A stretch of 6,968 nucleotides of DNA. Origin: Saprospiraceae bacterium (GTDB taxonomy: Bacteria > Bacteroidota > Bacteroidia > Chitinophagales > Saprospiraceae). The number at the start of each line of letters is the position of its first letter. Position 1 is the stretch's first letter. Shown in pieces: positions 1 to 6,616 of this stretch. Below the pieces are notes generated by a model. That model had not been told where the DNA came from. It was given only the letters and a program-made list of their open reading frames with translations, and did no database searches. The position numbers and the translations under genes are program-made. The stretch lies in assembly GCA_020436955.1 (NCBI GenBank), contig JAGQWW010000127.1:1-6968 (forward strand), read 5' to 3'.

Positions 1-1
1 A

Positions 2-1228
2 GCACAAAGTATTACGCTTAAAACCCCGGACAGAAGTCCCAAGGCCATTTCGATGGAAAGGGTGGGGGTGACCGATGTAAAAGTCATTTACCACCGACCA
101 GCAGTTAATAAAAGGACTATCTGGGGTGAGTTGGTGCCTTACAATGCGGTATGGCGTGCAGGAGCCAACGACAATACTGTTTTTGTTTGTTCCGATGATG
201 TCAAAATCAATGGCCAAACGCTGGCAGCAGGTCAATACGGATTTCACATCATCCCTGGCGCCTCAAAGAGTACATTGATTTTTTCTAACAATAGCACCCA
301 ATGGGGTAGTTATAGTTACGATCAGGCAGAAGATGCTTTACGGGTTGAGATATCCAATGGTCCTGCCGATTATTTCCACGAATATTTGACCTACGAATTC
401 ATCCCGCAAAGTGAAAATTCGGCAACCCTTCAATTAGTTTGGGGCGACCGGGCTTTCCCTTTTACGGTAGAAACGGATGTCCACGAAGCAGTTCTGACTC
501 AAATCAGAAAAGATTTGCAGACAAAACCTGGATGGACCTGGTTGGGATGGCACGAAGCAGCCAATTACTGCCTTGCCAATAATGTAAACCTTGAAGAAGG
601 CTTACAATGGGCAACCCGTTCTGTAGCCATCAATCCTAATCCAAACAACCTTCGGGTTAAGGCAGTACTCACCGGGAAAACCAGGTCTGCTGACGATGAG
701 GCCAAAGGCAAAGCAATTGCGCTTGAAACAATGGCTGCAGATTTGGATGCTAATCATTGTACCTGGAAAGAATACGCGGCAGCAGCCAATTTTGCTGTTC
801 AGCAGGAATCATGGGATCAAGGCATTGCATGGGCCGATCAGGCAATAAAAATGAGCCCCAATATGACAGCCATGCTTGCAAAAGCAACCGTGTATGAAAA
901 GAAAGGTGATATGAAAATGGCGGACAAAGTTAAAAAGGAAGCCATCCAAAAAGGAAGTAATGCTGAATTAAACATGTATGGTTATACACTGATTCGCAAT
1001 GGTAAAACTGCTGAGGCTGTTAAAGTATTCGAAGCGAATGCAGAAAAGCATCCTAATGATCCGAATGTTTGGGATTCTTTGGGAGAAGGATATTTTAATA
1101 ATAATCAAAACGAGAAGGCTATCGCAGCTTTCAAAAAATCATTGTCTTTAAATCCTCCTGATAATGTTAGAACCAACTCTGAAAGTTACCTGGCGAGACT
1201 GGGAGTTAAAAATGACATGAAACCTTAA
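2..1228 (+). CDS. Secreted DUF2911 protein with C-terminal TPR repeats (5' partial)
   Basis: The reading frame is open to the left edge, so the gene is cut. The Met codon at 53 is internal, because the DUF2911 domain already begins upstream of it (residues before it include SPKA, a common start of this domain). The first visible residues, AQS, look like the site just after a signal peptide, so probably only the signal peptide is missing; this is inference. Of the 408 visible residues, about 10-165 are DUF2911, with the family pattern IWGELVPY, VWRAGAN and LAAGQYG. From about 182 onward come helical repeats near 182-213, 253-288 and 324-352, and a canonical TPR near 352-385 (WDSLGEGYF, then KAIAAFKKSL). 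DUF2911 has no established activity; it is common in secreted Bacteroidota proteins. TPRs usually bind proteins. The gene converges on rimO and its stop lies one base before the inverted repeat at 1230. Partners are unknown. Confidence 0.85.
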   Translation, partial: AQSITLKTPDRSPKAISMERVGVTDVKVIYHRPAVNKRTIWGELVPYNAVWRAGANDNTVFVCSDDVKINGQTLAAGQYGFHIIPGASKSTLIFSNNSTQWGSYSYDQAEDALRVEISNGPADYFHEYLTYEFIPQSENSATLQLVWGDRAFPFTVETDVHEAVLTQIRKDLQTKPGWTWLGWHEAANYCLANNVNLEEGLQWATRSVAINPNPNNLRVKAVLTGKTRSADDEAKGKAIALETMAADLDANHCTWKEYAAAANFAVQQESWDQGIAWADQAIKMSPNMTAMLAKATVYEKKGDMKMADKVKKEAIQKGSNAELNMYGYTLIRNGKTAEAVKVFEANAEKHPNDPNVWDSLGEGYFNNNQNEKAIAAFKKSLSLNPPDNVRTNSESYLARLGVKNDMKP

Positions 1229-1261
1229 CTGAATGGAAAAATTTAGGCCGTAAAATAAGAA

Positions 1262-1286
1262 GCGGTCGCCCCAGAAGGACGACCGC
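1262..1286. terminator. GC-rich hairpin, candidate bidirectional terminator core
   Basis: GCGGTCG (1262-1268) pairs perfectly with CGACCGC (1280-1286), and two further C-G pairs (1271-1272 with 1277-1278) can close an AGAA tetraloop. This is the most GC-rich patch in an AT-rich gap. It lies 33 bases after the stop codon of the DUF2911 gene and 125 bases beyond the end of rimO. No T-run follows directly on either strand, so if it terminates transcription it probably does so together with the surrounding helices and their A/T runs. The role as a terminator is inferred from position. Confidence 0.5.
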
Positions 1287-1289
1287 GCT

Positions 1290-1351
1290 CTTTCCAAAGG
1301 AAAGAAATCACCCGAATTAGATGTCACAAAAATAACTTTCCTTTTGGAAAG
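1290..1351. repeat. Two copies of a CTTTCC-n-GGAAAG palindrome
   Basis: CTTTCC-AAA-GGAAAG (1290-1304) and CTTTCC-TTTT-GGAAAG (1336-1351) are each small hairpins with 6-base arms. Because the two copies are also complementary to each other, they can pair along their full length instead and form the P3 helix of the larger element. Two mutually exclusive folds are therefore possible: two local hairpins or one long stem. Confidence 0.7.
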
Positions 1352-1410
1352 AGGCTATTTTATGGTCTAAAATTTTTCATTTATGTAGAAATCGTCATGA
1401 ATTTTTATTC

Positions 1411-2721
1411 TCATGGTCTGATTTCCCCAATTAAATCGTACTCCAATGCCTCTGTAATTTCTACATTGGCAAAGTCTCCTATTCGAACATAAGTGTCATC
1501 TGCAGCGACGATTACCTCATTATCTACCTCTGGTGAGTCACTTTCTGTTCTTCCGTAGAAGTGTTCTCCTTCTTTTCTGTCAAAAAGCACTTTGAAGGTC
1601 TTGCCGATCTTGGCTGTATTTTTCTCCAGGGAGATCTCTTGTTGTACTTCCATCAGACGGTTGGCTCTTTCAGCTTTGACTTTTGCTGATACATTGTCTT
1701 TTAAGTCGTAAGCCCTGGTGTTTTCTTCATGTGAATATTGAAAAACACCTACTCTTTCAAACTGCATTTCCTGAACAAAATCAACCAATTCTTCAAAGTC
1801 TTTTTTGGACTCACCAGGAAATCCAACCAGGAAAGTAGTCCTGATAGCAATGTTCGGAATAATGCTCCTGATATTCTGAATCAGTTCACGGGTTTCTTCC
1901 ACAGTGATCTGTCTCCTCATATCTTCCAGCACTTTATTGCTTGCATGCTGTAAAGGCATATCCAGGTAATTGCAAACCTTTGGCTGTCTTGCCATCGTCT
2001 CTATTATTTCCAGTGGAAATTTACTGGGATAAGCATAATGCAGTCTAATCCACTCGATGCCTTCTACTTCACAAAGCGCATCCAATAATTCCGGTAAGGC
2101 TCTTTTTTTATAAATGTCCAGACCGTAGTAAGTCAATTCCTGTGCAATAAGCATGATTTCCTTAACGCCTCGTCTGGCAAGCCCTTTGGTTTCTTTAACT
2201 AGGTCTTCAATCGACCTGGAAACGTGGCCACCGCGCATGAGTGGGATTGCACAAAAAGAACAGGTCCTGTTACATCCTTCTGAGATTTTCAGGTAGGCAA
2301 AATGTTGCGGCGTAACCGTAAGTCTTTCACCAATCAACTCATGTTTGTAATCCGCATTCAGTTTGTTGAGTAATAAAGGAAGTTCCAGGGTGCCAAACCA
2401 GTCATCCACTTCGGGGATTTCCTGTTTTAGGTCATCACGATAACGCTGGGAAAGGCATCCGGTAACAAATAGTTTGTCCAGATTACCTTCTTCCTTTACC
2501 TGGGCATAATGAAGAATGGTGTTGATACTTTCTTCCTTGGCCAAATCAATGAATCCGCAGGTATTTACGATCACAATATTGGCATCATCGTCCTGGTCAT
2601 GCTGTACTTCATATTCATTTCCACGCAACTGGGTTATTAGATTTTCTGAATCGACCAGATTTTTAGAGCAGCCCAGTGTTATTACACTAACCTTATCTTT
2701 CTTAATTGACTTTGTTTTCAA
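1411..2721 (-). CDS. rimO: Ribosomal protein uS12 (S12) methylthiotransferase RimO
   Basis: This cytoplasmic radical-SAM enzyme adds a methylthio group to a conserved aspartate of ribosomal protein uS12, using two 4Fe-4S clusters and SAM. Numbering from the start chosen here (436 residues), the N-terminal UPF0004 domain carries the three cluster cysteines: C18 in LGCSKN, C55 in NTCGF and C89 in VTGCLSQRY. The radical-SAM motif CxxxCxxC is C150, C154, C157 (EGCNRTCSFC). A TRAM domain occupies about the last 65 residues. The LGCSKN.VDSE and C-terminal pattern separate RimO from MiaB, which modifies tRNA. The frame has no ATG at its start. A TTG at 2751 would add ten residues, but it lies inside a promoter -7 box; the TTG at 2721 gives MKTKSIKK, the usual Bacteroidota start. 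The length is normal for the family. The gene is transcribed divergently from the outer-membrane protein gene and looks monocistronic at this end. Confidence 0.95.
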   Translation of the reverse strand: MKTKSIKKDKVSVITLGCSKNLVDSENLITQLRGNEYEVQHDQDDDANIVIVNTCGFIDLAKEESINTILHYAQVKEEGNLDKLFVTGCLSQRYRDDLKQEIPEVDDWFGTLELPLLLNKLNADYKHELIGERLTVTPQHFAYLKISEGCNRTCSFCAIPLMRGGHVSRSIEDLVKETKGLARRGVKEIMLIAQELTYYGLDIYKKRALPELLDALCEVEGIEWIRLHYAYPSKFPLEIIETMARQPKVCNYLDMPLQHASNKVLEDMRRQITVEETRELIQNIRSIIPNIAIRTTFLVGFPGESKKDFEELVDFVQEMQFERVGVFQYSHEENTRAYDLKDNVSAKVKAERANRLMEVQQEISLEKNTAKIGKTFKVLFDRKEGEHFYGRTESDSPEVDNEVIVAADDTYVRIGDFANVEITEALEYDLIGEIRP

Positions 2722-2748
2722 TGGAGTCTTTTTTATTAAAAATGGATG

Positions 2749-2756
2749 CAAAGATA
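2749..2756 (-). promoter_or_regulatory. Bacteroidota-type -7 box for rimO
   Basis: On the minus strand this reads TATCTTTG, an exact match to the TAnnTTTG consensus of the Bacteroidota primary sigma factor. No clear -33 TTTG is present at the expected distance. Transcription would begin roughly at 2742-2743, leaving a leader of about 20 bases before the TTG start at 2721. That leaves the TTG at 2751 upstream of the transcript. Confidence 0.6.
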
Positions 2757-2777
2757 GTAAACAGAGCAGTGGAAAAG

Positions 2778-2809
2778 TTTATTATTCACTTTCTTTACAA
2801 CTACCTTTG
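2778..2809 (+). promoter_or_regulatory. Bacteroidota-type promoter for the outer-membrane protein gene
   Basis: TACCTTTG at 2802-2809 matches TAnnTTTG exactly. A degenerate -33 element, TTTA at 2778-2781, lies 20 bases upstream, the usual spacing. Transcription would start near 2816, giving a leader of about 43 bases before the ATG at 2859. It is back to back with the rimO promoter; the two -7 boxes are about 45 bases apart on opposite strands. Confidence 0.6.
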
Positions 2810-2858
2810 AGCAAACAACTTACAGGTTCCCGAATTGTTTTTGATAAAAATTTATTCT

Positions 2859-3563
2859 ATGCGATTGTATACTACCTTTTTAACCATATGCTTTGCTTTT
2901 GTGTTGACGGGTCTCTCTGCGCAAATTGGATTGACGCCATATTTCTCAACAGCGGGCGATTCCTATTTTCGAAAAGAAAAAGGATCGGACGCTTTTCAGC
3001 AATTTGGTGTCGGCATTCATTACTCAATTAGAATTCCAAATGTGAGGATCGAGTTTTTTCCTGAAGTGGGATATGCTGCAGGAAATACTGTAGGGTATAC
3101 AGAAAACCTTTCTGCAACCTATGATTTCATCGAAGAGACCATGAATGCTGCCTGGTTTAGAGTACCCATTCGGTTTTATTTGCTCGATTTTAAAGGCGAT
3201 TGTGATTGTCCTACCTTTTCCAAACAAGGAAATTTAGTCAAAAAGGGATTTTTCCTGATGGTGGTTCCTGGAGCAAGGATGATGATGTCAAGTGCTGAAT
3301 ACGGTTTTCAGAATAACAGAATGCTGGATCCAGTAGTAGGAGATTTCACGCGCAGCGGATTAACCTGGACGACCGGAATTGGCGCCGGTTTAGATATTGG
3401 ATTATCCGATGCCATTACCTTGACCCCTCAGGTACTTTTGGAAAGGACCGGTGATTACAGTTTTGAACCGAGTCCATGTCCCGAATGCAATCAAACGAAT
3501 CTGGAAACGCCATTTACCATTTTCTCAGCAGGTTTGAGCCTTCATTATCGTTGGAAAAAATAA
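2859..3563 (+). CDS. Secreted protein, probable outer-membrane beta-barrel
   Basis: The ATG at 2859 is chosen because it places a clean signal peptide at the N-terminus: a hydrophobic stretch at residues 5-19 and a likely cut after LSA, leaving Gln22, as is common in Bacteroidota. An upstream TTG at 2835 would add eight residues and spoil this. The mature part of the 234-residue protein alternates short amphipathic beta-like segments rich in glycine and aromatics (FGVGIHYSIRI, RIEFFPEVGYAAG, WTTGIGAGLDIGL, FSAGLSLHYRW), which suggests a small outer-membrane barrel. The last strand ends WKK instead of in an aromatic residue. Two cysteine pairs, CDC (115, 117) and CPEC (207-210), lie between strands and could form disulfides or bind metal. 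The substrate and role are not recognised. It has its own promoter and is followed by the pgmB promoter, so it is probably a single-gene unit. Confidence 0.72.
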   Translation: MRLYTTFLTICFAFVLTGLSAQIGLTPYFSTAGDSYFRKEKGSDAFQQFGVGIHYSIRIPNVRIEFFPEVGYAAGNTVGYTENLSATYDFIEETMNAAWFRVPIRFYLLDFKGDCDCPTFSKQGNLVKKGFFLMVVPGARMMMSSAEYGFQNNRMLDPVVGDFTRSGLTWTTGIGAGLDIGLSDAITLTPQVLLERTGDYSFEPSPCPECNQTNLETPFTIFSAGLSLHYRWKK

Positions 3564-3583
3564 TTGAAATCAATTTTATTTCC
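3553..3583. promoter_or_regulatory. AT-rich imperfect inverted repeat, candidate operator or weak terminator
   Basis: The core AATTGA-AA-TCAATT (3562-3575) has perfect 6-base arms. The symmetry continues outward with mismatches to GG (3553-3554) and CC (3582-3583). The core falls just upstream of the pgmB -7 box at 3583, where a repressor would block the polymerase. It also overlaps the stop codon of the upstream gene and is followed by T-rich sequence, so it might instead help end that transcript. Either role is inference. Confidence 0.4.
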
Positions 3584-3590
3584 ATCTTTG
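3564..3590 (+). promoter_or_regulatory. Probable promoter of the pgmB-GH65 operon
   Basis: CATCTTTG at 3583-3590 differs from TAnnTTTG at the first base only. A TTG at 3564-3566 could serve as the -33 element, with a spacer of 16 bases, a little shorter than usual. Transcription would start near 3597, only 11-17 bases before the candidate start codons of pgmB. Confidence 0.45.
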
Positions 3591-3613
3591 CGTAAAAATA
3601 ACAATAAGTGATT

Positions 3614-4264
3614 ATGGGTTGTATTTTTGACTTGGACGGTGTAATTGTTGATACTGCAAAATACCATTTTCAGGCCTGGAAACAGTTGGCCAATGATCTT
3701 GGATTTGATTTTTCAGAAGCGGACAATGAAAAGCTCAAAGGAGTCAGTAGAGCAGAGTCACTAAATTTGATCTTGGGGTGGGGTGGAGTACAGGTTTCTG
3801 AAGCAGAGAAATTGCACCTGATGGAAAAAAAGAACCGGGTATACCTCGATTTGATCAATGAAATGAATCCATCGGAAATACTTCCAGGTGTTGCCGAATT
3901 CCTTGAACATTTAACCCAAAATCAAATTGCCATCGCTTTGGGTTCAGCTTCAAAAAATGCTGAAATAATTCTTGAAAAGGTAGAATTGAAACACTACTTT
4001 CAGGTGCTGATAGATGGAAATAAGGTGAGTAAAAGTAAACCCGATCCGGAAGTATTTTTAAAAGGAGCTGAAGGGTTGGGGCTTGCACCCGAAAATTGCA
4101 TTGTATTTGAAGATGCAGAAAAAGGATTGGAGGCCGCCAAAGCGGGAGGATTTTATGCGATAGGAGTAGGTGATCCGGCGGTTTTATTTGAAGCAGATTA
4201 TTGTATTCAAAATTTTGAAGGTCAGGATATTCATGACCTTTTTAATAAAGTGAAAAAAGCCTAA
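3614..4264 (+). CDS. pgmB: Beta-phosphoglucomutase (HAD superfamily)
   Basis: The enzyme converts beta-D-glucose 1-phosphate to glucose 6-phosphate in the cytoplasm through beta-glucose 1,6-bisphosphate. Every catalytic position known from Lactococcus lactis PgmB can be found. In the 216-residue protein, D6 (nucleophile) and D8 (acid/base) lie in FDLDGVIVDT, followed by H18. The cap carries K42 and R46 in LKGVSRAESL, a signature that separates PgmB from other HAD phosphatases. Next come S111-A112-S113-K114-N115, K142 in SKPDPEVF, and E166-D167 in FEDAEKG. The start is uncertain: ATG at 3614 is used here, but a GTG at 3608 would add two residues, put the aspartates at 8 and 10 exactly as in L. 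lactis, and has a more A-rich upstream region. The GH65 gene follows after 17 bases and makes its substrate, which fixes the role well. Confidence 0.93.
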   Translation: MGCIFDLDGVIVDTAKYHFQAWKQLANDLGFDFSEADNEKLKGVSRAESLNLILGWGGVQVSEAEKLHLMEKKNRVYLDLINEMNPSEILPGVAEFLEHLTQNQIAIALGSASKNAEIILEKVELKHYFQVLIDGNKVSKSKPDPEVFLKGAEGLGLAPENCIVFEDAEKGLEAAKAGGFYAIGVGDPAVLFEADYCIQNFEGQDIHDLFNKVKKA

Positions 4265-4281
4265 CATCAAGCGTTATACGT

Positions 4282-6597
4282 ATGAAACAATACCTTAAGG
4301 CCGATCCATGGTCTATTGTTGAAGAAGGTTGGAATCCTGAGTACAACGAAATTTCAGAAAGTATTTTCAGTATTGGAAATGGCCGTTTTGGTCAGCGAGC
4401 CAATTTTGAAGAAGTGTTTAGTGGAAAGACACTGCAAGGATCCTATGTGGGAGGAATTTATTACCCTGATAAAACCAAAGTTGGTTGGTGGAAAATCGGC
4501 TATCCTGAATACTTTGCTAAAGTGTTAAATGCACCAAGTTGGATAGGTATCCCCATTGACGTAGATGGTGAAAAACTGGACCTGGCTAAAGCCAAGGCAG
4601 TTAAAAATTTCAAACGCGAACTGAATATGAAATGCGGCTTATTGAGTCGTTCCTTCGAAATTCAGCTCACCAGTGGAAAAAAACTTAAAGTATCCAGCAG
4701 TCGCTTTTGCAGCATAACCGATGATGAATTGGGTGTAATCCGATATGAAATTACTCCGCTTAATTTTTCAGGAACCCTGACTGTCACCCCGGATGTTGAT
4801 GCAGATGTTGTGAACCAGGATTCTAATTATGATGAAAAGTTTTGGATAGGAATCGATTCAGAAGCAAAACGCAGGAAAGCGTATGTGGTGGCTGAAACCA
4901 AGAAGACTGAATTTCAGGTTTGTACCAGCATCAAATTTGACCTAAAAGTAGATGGGAAAATCATTGATTTTTCTACCTATCGGCTCGAAAAGGAAAAATA
5001 CGCAGGTTGTCAGGTGGATGTAGAAATGGAGGAAGGAAAAACCCTTACGATTGAAAAATATGCTTCTGTAGTTTCTTCCCTCAATTATGCTAAAAATGAG
5101 CTGGTGGAAGCCGGAGATTTAGCATTAAAAAGAGCCCACAAAAAGGGATTTGATCAATTATTTGATGAACATGCAGCGTCCTGGACAGCAAAATGGTTGG
5201 AGGCGGATATCAGTATCGAAGGTGACGTTTCGGCGCAGCAAGCTATCCGATTCAATATATTTCAACTCTATCAAACCTATACCGGGGAAGACGAAAGATT
5301 GAATATTGGTCCAAAAGGGTTTACAGGTGAAAAATATGGTGGATCGACCTACTGGGACACTGAAGCATACTGTTTGCCATTTTATCTGGCAACTGCTGAC
5401 CAGGAAGTGGGACGTAATTTGTTGATTTACAGGTACAAGCATTTGCAAAAGGCCATCGAAAACGCCGCTAAGCTAGGGTTTACAGATGGCGCTGCTCTTT
5501 ATCCAATGGTAACCATCAATGGAGAGGAATGCCATAATGAGTGGGAGATTACCTTTGAGGAAATTCACAGGAATGGTGCCATTGCTTACGCTATTTATGA
5601 TTACATCCGCTATACGGGCGACAAGGATTACCTGATTTCCTATGGCTTGGAAGTATTGATAGGCATTGCCAGATTTTGGGCACAGCGGGTGCACTGGTCC
5701 GAGCGCAATGGTCAATACATGATGCATGGAGTTACAGGCCCTAATGAATATGAAAACAACGTAAACAATAACTGGTATACCAATTATTTAGCTGTCTGGT
5801 GTTTGAAATATGCGTTGGAGGCGATGGAATATGTAGAAGAAAAAGAACCGACAACCTTCGAAGCCCTTTCTGATAAAATCAAATTTTACAAATACACGGA
5901 AATAAAACTTTGGAAGGAAATCATTGAAAAAATGTACTTCCCGGAGGATAAAGACCTGGGTATTTTTGTGCAGCACGATGGATTTCTGGATAAAGAATTA
6001 ATGACCGTATCAGATTTGAAACCGGAAGATCGTCCTATCAATCAAAATTGGTCCTGGGATAGAATACTTCGCTCGGTTTTCATCAAGCAAGCTGATGTGT
6101 TGCAGGGTATGTATTTCTTTGACGACGACTTTTCAGAAGACCAGTTAAGAACCAATTTTGACTTCTACGAACCACGTACTGTTCACGAATCTTCCCTTTC
6201 ACCGTGCGTTCATTCCATTTTGGCTGCTGCTTTAGGTAAAAAAGAAAAAGCCTATGAAATGTATTTGCGAACTGCACGTTTGGATTTGGATGATATCAAT
6301 AATGATACGGAAGACGGATGCCATATTACAAGTATGGCAGGAACCTGGATGGCTGTTGTAAAGGGATTTGGTGGATTTAAGGTGAAAAATGATCGGGTTT
6401 ATTTAAGTCCATTTTTACCGGATGCCTGGCAACAACTTTCTTTCAAAATCCGTTGGAGAGGAAGTATTTTAAATATCATTGTATCAAAAAATCAGGTTGA
6501 AATTCAAAATCTATCGCCAGATCCTGTTCCTGTGAATTTGTTTGGTAAAGATTTTGATATTAAAGAAAATGATAATTTGATACATCCATTTTCATAA
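4282..6597 (+). CDS. GH65 disaccharide phosphorylase, probably maltose phosphorylase
   Basis: This inverting glycoside hydrolase family 65 enzyme probably catalyses maltose + phosphate to beta-glucose 1-phosphate + glucose. The 771 residues carry the N-terminal beta-sandwich (about 8-265), a helical linker, the (alpha/alpha)6 barrel (about 318-690) and the small C-terminal domain (about 697-760). E489 in TGPNEYENNVNNN matches the general acid (Glu487) of Lactobacillus brevis maltose phosphorylase almost in number. YWDTEAY (357-363), KQADVL (602-607) and HESSLS (635-640) are barrel motifs, the last near the phosphate site. The specificity loop HNEWEIT (418-424) and the WYTN that follows the catalytic motif point to maltose over trehalose or kojibiose; this is from memory of the family, so nigerose or another alpha-glucobiose is not excluded. 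There is no signal peptide, so it acts in the cytoplasm. It follows pgmB by 17 bases without a promoter, so the two are probably co-transcribed. Confidence 0.9.
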   Translation: MKQYLKADPWSIVEEGWNPEYNEISESIFSIGNGRFGQRANFEEVFSGKTLQGSYVGGIYYPDKTKVGWWKIGYPEYFAKVLNAPSWIGIPIDVDGEKLDLAKAKAVKNFKRELNMKCGLLSRSFEIQLTSGKKLKVSSSRFCSITDDELGVIRYEITPLNFSGTLTVTPDVDADVVNQDSNYDEKFWIGIDSEAKRRKAYVVAETKKTEFQVCTSIKFDLKVDGKIIDFSTYRLEKEKYAGCQVDVEMEEGKTLTIEKYASVVSSLNYAKNELVEAGDLALKRAHKKGFDQLFDEHAASWTAKWLEADISIEGDVSAQQAIRFNIFQLYQTYTGEDERLNIGPKGFTGEKYGGSTYWDTEAYCLPFYLATADQEVGRNLLIYRYKHLQKAIENAAKLGFTDGAALYPMVTINGEECHNEWEITFEEIHRNGAIAYAIYDYIRYTGDKDYLISYGLEVLIGIARFWAQRVHWSERNGQYMMHGVTGPNEYENNVNNNWYTNYLAVWCLKYALEAMEYVEEKEPTTFEALSDKIKFYKYTEIKLWKEIIEKMYFPEDKDLGIFVQHDGFLDKELMTVSDLKPEDRPINQNWSWDRILRSVFIKQADVLQGMYFFDDDFSEDQLRTNFDFYEPRTVHESSLSPCVHSILAAALGKKEKAYEMYLRTARLDLDDINNDTEDGCHITSMAGTWMAVVKGFGGFKVKNDRVYLSPFLPDAWQQLSFKIRWRGSILNIIVSKNQVEIQNLSPDPVPVNLFGKDFDIKENDNLIHPFS

Positions 6598-6616
6598 AAA
6601 GATAAAAACGCATCCC

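Larger units (their letters stand above)
1230..1383. repeat. Long imperfect inverted repeat, three-way-junction fold between convergent genes
   Basis: Hand pairing gives three helices. P1 joins 1230-1257 to 1356-1383: 27 pairs with single bulges at 1235 and 1372, three of them G-U on the + strand (1250/1363, 1247/1366, 1231/1382). P2 is a hairpin, 1262-1268 with 1280-1286, GC-rich and perfect over 7 pairs. P3 joins 1287-1304 to 1336-1355: 18 pairs with bulges at 1342 and 1353 and a 31-base AT-rich apical loop. P2 abuts P3 and P3 abuts P1, so the helices close without gaps except four bases (1258-1261). An A5 run (1237-1241) and a T5 run (1373-1377) sit in the P1 arms. The element fills the space between the stop codons of two convergent genes. 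It could be a bidirectional terminator, a structured RNA, or a MITE-like repeat; no target-site duplication is visible. Confidence 0.7.

Noticed and set aside
1287..1355. CRISPR-like repeat because CTTTCC/GGAAAG recurs four times
   Set aside because: The units are short palindrome arms, without regularly spaced full-length repeats or spacers.
1205..1400. Target-site duplication flanking the inverted repeat, as expected of a recent MITE or insertion sequence
   Set aside because: I compared the bases just outside 1230 and 1383 and found no convincing direct repeat, and there is no transposase frame inside.
2722..2751. Ten-residue N-terminal extension of RimO from TTG 2751
   Set aside because: The codon overlaps an exact -7 promoter box and the extension is unlike family N-termini as I remember them.
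2516..3031. Open frame of 171 codons on the + strand across the rimO start and the outer-membrane protein start
   Set aside because: It is antisense to rimO and out of frame with the gene at 2859, has no recognisable domain, and spans both promoters. It is a shadow frame.
4276..4283. Eight-base palindrome ATACGTAT overlapping the GH65 start codon
   Set aside because: Too short to distinguish from chance, and it has no extended symmetry around it.
5158..5976. Minus-strand open frames of 62-96 codons inside the GH65 gene
   Set aside because: They are fully antisense to a well-conserved enzyme gene and show no domain or start signal.
6570..6580. TAATTTG near the end of the GH65 gene as a -7 box for the lipoprotein gene
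   Set aside because: It has one base too few between TA and TTTG and no upstream element. Co-transcription with GH65 is simpler.
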